Shown here: piece after piece, positions 51,211 through 59,943 of the stretch | Numbering within the stretch: the first letter of the stretch is position 1 | Layout: each line of letters begins with the position of its first letter | Assembly (NCBI GenBank): GCA_947074145.1 | Contig: CAMTOJ010000005.1 | Coordinates: 1-64,000, forward strand | Direction: 5' to 3' | From: an uncultured Bacteroidales bacterium | Lineage (GTDB): Bacteria > Bacteroidota > Bacteroidia > Bacteroidales > JAUNSR01 | Length of the DNA: 64,000 bases | Program-made: the position numbers and the translations under genes | Notes under the pieces: model-generated | The model's database searches: none | Seen by the model: only the letters and a program-made list of their open reading frames with translations | Told to the model about the DNA's origin: nothing

Positions 51211-53001
51211 ATGAGTAAAGTATTCTGCAAAAATTGCCAAATAGAGCTGTCGGATGATACAAGGTTTTGCCCTGAATGTGGCGGAGCACTTACTCCTATT
51301 TTGGATAACATTATAGCTACGCATTCCCCAGCCAAAGAGGATGACAAGGCGGAAATGATGAAGAATAATAATGTTATGGGTAACGTAGATGTTGCCGGTA
51401 CAAAAATAAATGCGGGAGCCTACAATGCAGATAATTCTGTTGATAATAGCAGTGTTATCACCGATAACAGCAGTGTTGTAAATAGTAGTCAAAATACTGT
51501 TTATAATCAAACAATCATAGATGATACGAAAAAGAGTGTGACCTGTGAGATTTCCGGACGTAAAGTATTAATTATTAATAGTTGCCAGTGTCCGATATGT
51601 CACAGAACTGTCTCTCTTCAATATTACAATGAGGATAAATTATGTTGTCAGTTTTGTGAAAAAGAGGCCGAGAAAAAGTATAGAGATTTTTATGAGTCTA
51701 TGATCTCAGACGGAGGAGTACTTGATTCCTCTGCCAGAGCAGTCTTAAATAATAAAGGAGCAGAGCTTAAAATAAGCAAAGAAAAGAGGGATGAGATAGA
51801 ATTTTTGGTAAAAAAAGAAACAAAAAAACAGCCAACTCAAAATCTTACAGGTTTAAGACGTAAAGAGTTTGACAGGTTGATTCAACTGGTAATCAAGAGT
51901 GAAATATCAGTTGTTGATGCTTCTGATAAATTAATGGCCTTACTTAAAACAACTCAGGATCCGGACGTACAGTATTGGGGCTATCTTTTGATTTCTATGA
52001 CATCTCCTGTTCAGTATATCAAAGATTTAAAAAGTTCTACTATAGATATATATTGGCAGGAATATTGGGCATTTTTGGCTGATTTTAATTCGGGCTCCGC
52101 AGACTCCGGAACAAGTACTTTGGAGAGCCTTAAGGAAAAATATATTGATAAAAGCAGTGATACCTCTTTGGCAGAGGTAGTATTGCTTTTGAAGTTATTC
52201 AATAAAACCGATGATAAAAGTTATTATAATGATGCAATAAACAGTTTGAAACTGATTATAGAGGTGGAAACGCCTCAGTTAGTCTCGCTTTACAAATCAT
52301 TATGTATTGAATTAGGTTTAAGCTCTGATGCAAACGTACCAAATGAATTAAATTTCTATGTGGATAAACTTGTTGAGCTGAAGAGAATAAAAGTATCAAA
52401 TAAAAATAATTCTCAAATAATATCAGCTCCTTTATCTAACCAACAGGTTTCGTCAACCGTTAATCAGAATAAAGTAATTGAAAAAGGTTTTGTATTGAAT
52501 GATACTGCCGGAGCTCCGCTTAAGGTGACTCAGCCAAAAAAATCATCTTCAAAAGTTATCACTTTTGGATTGTGTGGCGTGGCAATTCTGGCTATTGTAG
52601 TTTTTCTGTTTGTCGGTTCGGGAAAAGATGAGAAAACGACGGTTCCGGATGAGGCGAAAGAGATGATAGTTGAAAAAATTGAAGAAAAACCGAAAGTAAA
52701 ACAAGAGGCTAAAGCAGTTGCCGCTGCAACAACTGCTTCGAAACCAACAATGGCGTCAAAGTCCATGACGCCGAAAGAGAATCCGAATGCTGAAAAAGCG
52801 AACGCTTTATTAAAAGACGCAGAAGCAGAATATAAGGCTGAAAACTATACAAAAGCTATTGATCTGTTTAAGAAAGCAGCGAATTTAAAATCAAAAGAAG
52901 CATGCTTAAGGCTATCTGAGATATATACTACGGGTGTAGGTTCTATATCCGCAAATTCTCTTCAAGCTAAATCATGGAAAGACAAAGCTGATAAATTGTA
53001 A
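51211..53001 (+). CDS. Zinc-ribbon protein with one membrane segment and C-terminal TPR/Sel1-like repeat
   Basis: A 596-residue protein. It has an N-terminal ribbon (Cys6, Cys9, Cys20, Cys23), an Asn/Ser/Asp/Val-rich stretch (about 70-100) reminiscent of solvent-exposed repeats, a second cysteine cluster (CQCPIC and CCQFC, about 125-150), a largely helical middle, one membrane segment (about 449-470), an Ala/Lys-rich linker, and a TPR/Sel1-like C-terminus (YKAENYTKAIDLFKKAANL) with a YTTGVG motif. The orientation would put the ribbons in the cytoplasm and the TPR in the periplasm. It may join the cytoplasmic SPFH/protease complex to the envelope components. Confidence 0.75.
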   Translation: MSKVFCKNCQIELSDDTRFCPECGGALTPILDNIIATHSPAKEDDKAEMMKNNNVMGNVDVAGTKINAGAYNADNSVDNSSVITDNSSVVNSSQNTVYNQTIIDDTKKSVTCEISGRKVLIINSCQCPICHRTVSLQYYNEDKLCCQFCEKEAEKKYRDFYESMISDGGVLDSSARAVLNNKGAELKISKEKRDEIEFLVKKETKKQPTQNLTGLRRKEFDRLIQLVIKSEISVVDASDKLMALLKTTQDPDVQYWGYLLISMTSPVQYIKDLKSSTIDIYWQEYWAFLADFNSGSADSGTSTLESLKEKYIDKSSDTSLAEVVLLLKLFNKTDDKSYYNDAINSLKLIIEVETPQLVSLYKSLCIELGLSSDANVPNELNFYVDKLVELKRIKVSNKNNSQIISAPLSNQQVSSTVNQNKVIEKGFVLNDTAGAPLKVTQPKKSSSKVITFGLCGVAILAIVVFLFVGSGKDEKTTVPDEAKEMIVEKIEEKPKVKQEAKAVAAATTASKPTMASKSMTPKENPNAEKANALLKDAEAEYKAENYTKAIDLFKKAANLKSKEACLRLSEIYTTGVGSISANSLQAKSWKDKADKL

Positions 53002-53051
53002 AATGAATTTAAATTATGAAATATATGTTTTAAGAATTAATTAAAAAAATC

Positions 53052-53912
53052 ATGAAAAAATATCTGTTATTAATTATTGCTGTAATAACCTTTTTTACCT
53101 CTTATGGACAAGGTAAGCAAAGAATGCTTGTTGAATATTTTACTTCATCAAGTTCAAAAGATCGAGCCTATATTGATCTGGTTAGAAATCAGATAATTTC
53201 GGGAACGAATAAAATTAATCGACATATTTTAATCGATGTCGATAGCGAGTCTTCATTAAAAATAGAAGAAAATAGACGCGCTAAGGAGTCCGCAATGGGA
53301 GATAAAGAAATGCGTCTCGGTGCAATAAAAACGTTAGGAGCAAACAGTATTATGACTGGTAATATTGATGGCTTTACATTAGAAAAAGTTACTCCAAAAG
53401 AGGGTGATCCATATTACAAAACTGTTCTTACGGTTACTGTTAAGTTTTTAAAAGTAGAGGATGGAAGTCTTCATGCATCAGAAACAATTACTACTTATGG
53501 AGGAGGTTCACTTACCGGAAAAACAAAAGAAGCTGCATATACAAGTGCTATAAATGTAATAGCCGATAAGATGGATGATATTATAAACATATATTTCCCG
53601 ATAAAAGGGAAAATTGTTGAGCTAAAAGAACAAAAGAAGAATAAGTTGATTAGTTGTTATGCCGACTTTGGATCTGATCATGGTGTTTCCAAAGGTCAGT
53701 ATATTAAAGTATTTCAAATCAAGCATATTGCAGGAAGAGAAACCAAGCAAGAGATAGGTCGTATGAAAATTGAAGCGGTGGTAGCAGGTGATCTTTCAGA
53801 ATGTAAGGTAACGAAGGGAGGGGATAAGATTTTAAAAGGATTTAATGATGGACAAGAGTTCATTTTAGAAACAGATAAGGATAGAAGTTTTATAGGAGCC
53901 TTAGGCTTATAA
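53052..53912 (+). CDS. Secreted CsgG/FlgT-like protein
   Basis: A 286-residue protein with a signal peptide (MKKYLLLIIAVITFFTSYGQ). Residues about 22-170 look CsgG-like (GAIKTLGANSIMTGNID, TVTVKFLKVEDGSL), and about 180-286 resembles the FlgT C-terminal domain (KGKIVELKEQKKNKLISCYADFG; VSKGQYIKVFQ). Such proteins form outer-membrane-associated rings or secretion channels. No flagellar genes are in the window. It lies 50 bp after the ribbon/TPR gene. Confidence 0.65.
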   Translation: MKKYLLLIIAVITFFTSYGQGKQRMLVEYFTSSSSKDRAYIDLVRNQIISGTNKINRHILIDVDSESSLKIEENRRAKESAMGDKEMRLGAIKTLGANSIMTGNIDGFTLEKVTPKEGDPYYKTVLTVTVKFLKVEDGSLHASETITTYGGGSLTGKTKEAAYTSAINVIADKMDDIINIYFPIKGKIVELKEQKKNKLISCYADFGSDHGVSKGQYIKVFQIKHIAGRETKQEIGRMKIEAVVAGDLSECKVTKGGDKILKGFNDGQEFILETDKDRSFIGALGL

Positions 53913-53927
53913 TATTTAATATTTAAT

Positions 53928-55196
53928 ATGAATAAATTATATAGATATATATTTCTTTTTATTGTAGTTGTTTTTTGTGCAGATATTTCAGCACAAGAAT
54001 ATGCTAATATTGTCCAATTAGAGGATGCTAATGATAAGACTGCAACATTTATAACTATTGGAACCGGAAATAAAAAGACAGATGCCGAGATTAATGCACT
54101 CGGATCGTTATTTAACACTCTTTTTTTTATAGGTGTTGAAGGAATTAATGATGGTAATCCAATGGTTACGAACAATAAACCGGACTATATTAAAAGTTTT
54201 ATGGCCAATAAAACAACAATTTATGGTTCGAACAGATCAGTCATTGGTAAAATAGAAAAGAATATACAAAAGAAGTATGAGGCTAAACTAAGAGTAACGG
54301 TACCTATGTCTTCTTTATCAAAGGAATTGGCACAAAATGGATTATCAGAGTCGTTAAAGAAAGGTGAAATTGAAAATGTTGATGATATGAACAGTATTGT
54401 ACTCCCATCTATTATGGTGGTTCCTTATAAGAAAGATGGAGAAAGTTATGATGCTATTCTTCAAAATGACTATGATCGACGAGTAGCGGTGGGTAAGTTA
54501 CAAGCCGGCTTTGAAGGACGTAATATCACAACAGTTGATATTTCTGCTAAAATTGCAGCAATCAAGCGAAGATCTGAGTATGAAGCATCAACAGCTGATT
54601 CTAATGATAAACAACTTCTTTTGACATCAGGTGCCGATGTGTATGTCGTGGTAGATTTGAAAAAGGATATTCAACCTTCAGGTTCAAGAGTATCACTTAT
54701 AATGAAGGCTTATGAGACCTCCTCCGGGTCTATACTGGCAAGTCAGGATGGATTTACAAGGAAGTTTAATACCTCTGCAGTCGATATGCTTTGTTCGTAT
54801 GCTGTAGAAGATAATGTTGGTCCTTTTCTTGATGAAATAGTTAAGAATCTTAATAAACAAGTTACAGATTCTAAGAGAATTGTACTTCAAATATCTATTG
54901 CCGGGTCATCGATGATGAGTATGAGTAGTCAGGTAGGTCCTAATAACTATCGCCTTTCAGATGTAATCAGACAATGGGTTCGCAGTAACTCTGATAAAGG
55001 AAAATATCATCTGCAAGGAGTCGTTGAGGAGAGTATGATATTTGATTATGTTATGATACCTCTGAAAGACTCAGATGGTCTTATGATGGATGCTGCTCAG
55101 TATGGGTTCTTACTACAGTATTTTTTAAGTGAGAAGCAGAATGTATCGTGTAGCAACAAGATAGACGGGAATACTGTTTATATAACTATTGAATAA
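53928..55196 (+). CDS. Secreted protein, DUF6175-like
   Basis: A 422-residue protein with a signal peptide (cleavage near ISA-Q). I assign it tentatively to DUF6175-type Bacteroidota proteins. The first half has a helix-strand pattern (KKTDAEINALGSLFNTLFF; EAKLRVTVPMSSLSKEL) similar to LPP20/FlgO-like repeats; the second half has YDAILQNDYDRRVAVGKLQ and VYVVVDLKKDIQPSGSRVS, a CsgG-like curvature. It lies 15 bp after the CsgG/FlgT-like gene, strongly suggesting a shared envelope structure. Confidence 0.6.
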   Translation: MNKLYRYIFLFIVVVFCADISAQEYANIVQLEDANDKTATFITIGTGNKKTDAEINALGSLFNTLFFIGVEGINDGNPMVTNNKPDYIKSFMANKTTIYGSNRSVIGKIEKNIQKKYEAKLRVTVPMSSLSKELAQNGLSESLKKGEIENVDDMNSIVLPSIMVVPYKKDGESYDAILQNDYDRRVAVGKLQAGFEGRNITTVDISAKIAAIKRRSEYEASTADSNDKQLLLTSGADVYVVVDLKKDIQPSGSRVSLIMKAYETSSGSILASQDGFTRKFNTSAVDMLCSYAVEDNVGPFLDEIVKNLNKQVTDSKRIVLQISIAGSSMMSMSSQVGPNNYRLSDVIRQWVRSNSDKGKYHLQGVVEESMIFDYVMIPLKDSDGLMMDAAQYGFLLQYFLSEKQNVSCSNKIDGNTVYITIE

Positions 55197-55270
55197 TAAA
55201 AATCAATTCTGATTTGAGAGAAATTGATACGTTAATCTATCTCATAATTAGAGTTATAAATTGTAGAGAT

Positions 55271-56608
55271 ATGAAGAGATTATTATTTTTCGTTTTAAGC
55301 TGCTTGTGTATTATTTCTACATTATCAGCTCAAGTTATTCCTTTATGGTTAAAGGAAAGACCTATGTCTATAAGTCAATATATAGGTATTGGAAGTGTGC
55401 CTTTAACGGTCTCGAATTTTCGTGAAGCGGCAAGGTTGGCAGCAACCAATGAAATTGCATCTCAGATAAGTGTGACAGTTGAGTCTAATTCATTTCTTAA
55501 GACAGTAGATCTTGATGGTGATGCAAAGCAGGTATATGAACAAAAAATAAAAGAATCTCTTTCCGGTTTTCTTGCAGAATGTGAGATAGTGGATACTTAT
55601 CAATCGGCGGATGAGTTTTTTGTCTTTTGTAAATTAGACAAAGATGCTTACCAGGCGTATATATCAGAAAAGAGAAAGAAGGCAGTACAGCAAGGACTGG
55701 ATTTTTTTGTCAAAGGGAAAGATGCGGAGGCTAATGGTGAAATATCTGTGGCTTTATCACTATATGGTAAAGGGATGGAGAGTGTAGAGCCTTATCTTAG
55801 TCTTAATCTTGACGGAATGTATAGTGGCAGATATGTGAATGTTGCATCGGAACTATTCACCGCTGCGACAAGTTTATTTTCAGGAATGGCGATAACATCA
55901 AATGTTTCAAATCTATCTGTTCAGGGATTGAAAACTGTGCGTGAGCCTTTAGCTGTATGTTTAAGTAAAAACGGGGTAGTTCTTCCAAATGTATTGATGT
56001 GTGCGGATTTTTCATCGGGAGCAGGAGATGTTACACCTTCGGTAAAGACAGATCACACGGGAACTGCTACTTTTTATGTTACTAATGTTACGGCTAAAGA
56101 TGATATTCAAACTATAAATGTTAGTATCGATAAATCTTTTATTAATCAATTTCCGGCGATATACAGATCTTTAGTATCAACATCTCAATTACCATGTTTA
56201 AATATCACTTTAGCAGTAACTAATGCTATTACTACTGCATATTTTGATATTGGAACTAATGATATACCTGAATGTGAACGCTTGGTCAGAGGAATATTTG
56301 TCAATAATTATTTTGAAGTAGTAGAAGATTCTAATGCCGATCTGTATATAGCTTATTCAACCGAACTAAAGGTTGGTAATGAGATTGATGGAGAAATGTA
56401 TAAACTTAACGAGTGTTTTTGTACTCTCAATATTAAGATATATAACAATAAAACTCAAGGTCTTTTATCCGAATATTCAGTTCCTAATTTAAGAATATTG
56501 GTTCCGGTAAATAAGTCTTCAGAACAGGTTTCTTCAATGTGTGCAAGAGAATTAATGAAGCAATTTAATAATCGATTACCTTTAGTTTTGAAGAACTTGA
56601 AGTTGTAA
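55271..56608 (+). CDS. Secreted LPP20-like protein, last gene of the operon
   Basis: A 445-residue protein with a signal peptide (MKRLLFFVLSCLCIISTLSA). The N-terminal part matches LPP20-type proteins: YIGIGSVPLTVSNFREAARLAATNEIASQISVTVE, then ESLSGFLAECEIVDTYQS. The C-terminal region is beta-rich with a TGTATFYVTNVTAKDDIQ strand pair. The frame is open to 55214, but the ATG at 55271 directly starts the signal peptide and is chosen. It is the second LPP20-like protein in the operon and the ninth gene. A strong terminator follows. Confidence 0.68.
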   Translation: MKRLLFFVLSCLCIISTLSAQVIPLWLKERPMSISQYIGIGSVPLTVSNFREAARLAATNEIASQISVTVESNSFLKTVDLDGDAKQVYEQKIKESLSGFLAECEIVDTYQSADEFFVFCKLDKDAYQAYISEKRKKAVQQGLDFFVKGKDAEANGEISVALSLYGKGMESVEPYLSLNLDGMYSGRYVNVASELFTAATSLFSGMAITSNVSNLSVQGLKTVREPLAVCLSKNGVVLPNVLMCADFSSGAGDVTPSVKTDHTGTATFYVTNVTAKDDIQTINVSIDKSFINQFPAIYRSLVSTSQLPCLNITLAVTNAITTAYFDIGTNDIPECERLVRGIFVNNYFEVVEDSNADLYIAYSTELKVGNEIDGEMYKLNECFCTLNIKIYNNKTQGLLSEYSVPNLRILVPVNKSSEQVSSMCARELMKQFNNRLPLVLKNLKL

Positions 56609-56674
56609 TTTATATGATCCATAATTTTAATATAACGGGATATTTATATGTTGTGTTATATTAAAAAGGAGGAA

Positions 56675-56722
56675 AAACGGGATGCAATAAACTTAATGTT
56701 TAATGCATCCCGTTTCAATTTC
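56675..56722. terminator. Strong bidirectional terminator after the nine-gene operon
   Basis: A 12-bp perfect stem (AAACGGGATGCA / TGCATCCCGTTT, 56675-56686 and 56704-56715), continued after an A-A mismatch by five more pairs (TAAAC/GTTTA). On the minus strand it is followed by TTTTTCC, so it can also end the convergent regulator transcript. Confidence 0.85.
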
Positions 56723-56798
56723 ATAAATGTAATGAATATATTGAAAAGGAATCTTAAGGAAATAATGTATTTAGTGTAAATATTATATAGATATAATG

Positions 56799-59702
56799 TT
56801 ATTCTCGGAAACTGTTTTCAATATTTTGCAGGAATTCAGTAAGACATTCATTACGTGAGAGCATCATCTTTTTTCTTAAACGATAACGGCTAATTTCAAC
56901 ACCGCGATCCGAAATATTTAAAAGTGGAGCAATCTCTTTAGTAGTCAGTCCCATTTTTAGAAAAACGCAAAGTTTCTTCTCTTGTATGCTAAGACTTGTA
57001 AATTTTGATGTAAGATGTTTCAGATAGTCTGAGTTTGCCATATCAAAATTCTTTTCAAATTTTTCCCAGTCATTATCATAACTTATATTACTTGCTATAA
57101 TATTTTGTAATTCAAGAAGTTTTCTACTAACCATTGAATTTTCTTTCTGAGAATTAAGAGTATAAATAGAAGCTACACTTTCTTTTATTTTTATTAGAAT
57201 TTCATTCTTTCGTATAACATTCATAATAGAGTTAGAGAGTTCCTGGTTTTTCATCATTAATTCATTTGCAAGTTGTTCCTCTTTTAATGCAACAATTTTT
57301 CTGTCTCGCTTTGCAATTTCATGTTTACTCTTTTCCTCTATCCTGTGAGTATTTTTCTTTATAATGTTTTTAATCTTTAATATCATCATGATTATACTTA
57401 ATATGGTCAGGAGATAATAAAATAAAATAGCAATTTTCGATAAATACCAAGGGGGTAGAATTCTTATTTTTAATGTTTTCTCTTTGAAATTATCAAGAAA
57501 AGCATTCCTTGTCAAAATTCTGAAAGTATAATCACCGTTAGGCAGATTTGTAAGATCTATTTCACTTTTATTACTCCATTTACTCCAATCATGGTGAATG
57601 GATCCTTCAAGAATGTAAGAGTATTCAATCTGATTAAATGGTTCATATATAGGAGTGCACCATTCAATTTTAAATGAATTAAATTTATAAGGTAAAATTA
57701 ATTCGGCTTCGGATATTCCGGAGTTATTCCAGTATAGAATAGAATCAACATTAAAGATTGTTTTTACCTTTTTGATAGTTGTTTCTACAACTCTTTTGTC
57801 AGAAGATATTTTATTAATATTAATATATGAAAAACCGTCTTCCGTTGAAAATATAGATATTCCGTTATCAATAATTTGTGTATGTTGAAAACCTCCGATT
57901 AATTTATTCCTAAAAAAACCAAACATATTTTTCTCCATATCACCTCTTTTGCTATGATATCCGGCTGCGAAATCAGCTGTGTACCAATATCCATTATCAT
58001 CTTCTGAGGCTAAAAGATTGAACTTTTGATTAATATCACCCATATTAACAGGTCTATACTGTACCATTCGGTTATTACTTCTGTTATATCGGTATATTCC
58101 ATCTTGAGTATTAAATGCCACCTGATTATCAATTCGGCATAAAGAATTGTTTATGTTTGACGGAAATCCCTCTTTAGTGCTGTAAAATTGTTGATTTATA
58201 ATAGATTCATAAGACGGATTAAAGTAGAATCTGTAAATGCCTATGTTTCCATGAGCCATCCATAATGAGCCGTCTATATCCCATTCCATAACTCGGCATG
58301 ATTCTTCAAATCCTTTTATTTTTGAAACAACTTTCCATTCCTTATTTTCTCGGGATAATAAGTATAAACCGAAATATGTTCCTGCTATTAATTTATCAGG
58401 ATCAACTTGAATAACCTTCCATACTCCTTGTATATCTCCTATACGTTTAATAGAGTTTTCTTTAACAATAAATAGGCCATCTTGATGAGAACAAAAAAGT
58501 TCATTATCTATTTGCTGAAGGTTCCAAACTTGTCCGCTTAATTTTTCAACATGGGTAATTTTTCTATTTCGGTTAAAATCTATAGGGCATTTTTCATAAT
58601 ATAACCCCTGGTTAGTACCTAAATATAGAATATCATCAAATATTATACTGCAATAACCGGCACCGATAAAATTATCACCGACATAAAGATCGGTAATAGG
58701 AGAAGTCGTGTAGGCCAAATCTATGCCTTTGTCTAAGCCTAACCATAAAGATTGGTCGCGATCAAAGAAGGCAGAGAGAACGGTATTGTTTTGTAATCCT
58801 GATTTACGGTCAATTTTATAAATAGTTTCCCCTTTCTTGTTCATGAGAACAACACCACTTTTAATAGTTCCTATAGCAATATAATTATCTGATGAAGCAA
58901 TACAGTATATTATATTATCTGAAAAGAATTTGTCGTTGTCTGTTTTCCATTTTTCAAGTTTATCATCCTGATAGGTGTAGAATCCTTTAGAATCGGTGGC
59001 TATTAGTAATCTGTCTTGATCTAATTTTATTATACCACTTATACGAGAATTTGTTATTGCGGCAGTATTTCGAAGTAAAACGAATTTATTATCCCGATAA
59101 ATATATATACCGCAGGATGTAGCCACATATAGATATTTATTGATCACCTGAGAATATATAATATCTTCGTGTAGAGTGAGAATATTAATTTCTCCATCTA
59201 TATACATATATATATCCTGTTTACCGGAAACAAAACAGATTATGTCTCCAATTTGATAAATATTCCAAATTATACCGATTTTATCTACTGATTGAGGAAC
59301 TTTAGGAATTAGCGAATGGTATTTAAGGTTTCCATCTTCTTCATATTCGAAATATCCGAACTCTTTTGAGGCTCCTGCATAAATGCGATTATCATTTGAG
59401 GCATAAACTGATCGAATTACAGATTCGTTTGCCACAGAAAAAGTTCTCCATCTGCTACCGTCATATTCTAATAAGCCATTGTTGTTGGCAATATATATCC
59501 ATCCGTTTTTATTCTGGGTAATATCCCAACTTTGATTACCTCCACCATATGTTTCTCTTGAAAAGTTGGTAGTGGGATAATATAAAAAATCTGCATTTTG
59601 AGAATCTGCTTTTTGTAAAATAACAATATTAAAAAGCATAAACAAAATCATCCTTTTGCAATAGATGCGAAAGAATTTAAAAATAAGGTGTGTGTTCTTC
59701 AT
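56799..59702 (-). CDS. Membrane-bound sensor/transcription regulator: beta-propeller, Y_Y_Y domain and LuxR-type HTH, no kinase
   Basis: About 967 residues. An N-terminal membrane/signal segment precedes propeller repeats (NKNGWIYIANNNGLLEYDG, DRDQSLWLGLDKGIDL), then a Y_Y_Y domain (about 700-770; IEYSYILEGSIHHDWSKWS, LPNGDYTFRI), one membrane segment (about 785-805), a coiled coil, and a LuxR/GerE-like HTH (LTTKEIAPLLNISDRGVEISRYRLRKK). There is no histidine kinase or receiver. It probably binds an oligosaccharide in the periplasm and regulates the adjacent divergent SusC/SusD genes. The ATG at 59702 lies only 4 nt after a -7 element, so translation from the ATG at 59651 is a real alternative. 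Confidence 0.85.
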   Translation of the reverse strand: MKNTHLIFKFFRIYCKRMILFMLFNIVILQKADSQNADFLYYPTTNFSRETYGGGNQSWDITQNKNGWIYIANNNGLLEYDGSRWRTFSVANESVIRSVYASNDNRIYAGASKEFGYFEYEEDGNLKYHSLIPKVPQSVDKIGIIWNIYQIGDIICFVSGKQDIYMYIDGEINILTLHEDIIYSQVINKYLYVATSCGIYIYRDNKFVLLRNTAAITNSRISGIIKLDQDRLLIATDSKGFYTYQDDKLEKWKTDNDKFFSDNIIYCIASSDNYIAIGTIKSGVVLMNKKGETIYKIDRKSGLQNNTVLSAFFDRDQSLWLGLDKGIDLAYTTSPITDLYVGDNFIGAGYCSIIFDDILYLGTNQGLYYEKCPIDFNRNRKITHVEKLSGQVWNLQQIDNELFCSHQDGLFIVKENSIKRIGDIQGVWKVIQVDPDKLIAGTYFGLYLLSRENKEWKVVSKIKGFEESCRVMEWDIDGSLWMAHGNIGIYRFYFNPSYESIINQQFYSTKEGFPSNINNSLCRIDNQVAFNTQDGIYRYNRSNNRMVQYRPVNMGDINQKFNLLASEDDNGYWYTADFAAGYHSKRGDMEKNMFGFFRNKLIGGFQHTQIIDNGISIFSTEDGFSYININKISSDKRVVETTIKKVKTIFNVDSILYWNNSGISEAELILPYKFNSFKIEWCTPIYEPFNQIEYSYILEGSIHHDWSKWSNKSEIDLTNLPNGDYTFRILTRNAFLDNFKEKTLKIRILPPWYLSKIAILFYYLLTILSIIMMILKIKNIIKKNTHRIEEKSKHEIAKRDRKIVALKEEQLANELMMKNQELSNSIMNVIRKNEILIKIKESVASIYTLNSQKENSMVSRKLLELQNIIASNISYDNDWEKFEKNFDMANSDYLKHLTSKFTSLSIQEKKLCVFLKMGLTTKEIAPLLNISDRGVEISRYRLRKKMMLSRNECLTEFLQNIENSFRE

Positions 59703-59706
59703 TTTA

Positions 59707-59736
59707 CAAATGTAGAAAAAAAATAATCCAAACAAA
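59707..59736 (-). promoter_or_regulatory. Bacteroidota-type promoter of the sensor/regulator gene
   Basis: Minus-strand TTTG (59733-59736), 18 bp, TACATTTG (59707-59714). The predicted start is at or just after the ATG at 59702, implying either a leaderless message or translation from the ATG at 59651. Confidence 0.55.
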
Positions 59737-59943
59737 AAAACAGACACTTAATAATGAGCTTGTTAAGAGATAGGTTGTGTAAGGCTGATGTATTATTGAT
59801 GTATATGAAAAATGATGTATGTGTGTTTTTGTGAAATAAAATACTTAGGTAAAGCATGATTTAATCTATTCTTTTGTGATGTCGAATATCGATTCTATTT
59901 GCTGAATTTCTAAAAACACACACAATCTAAAAAATTTCTTACC

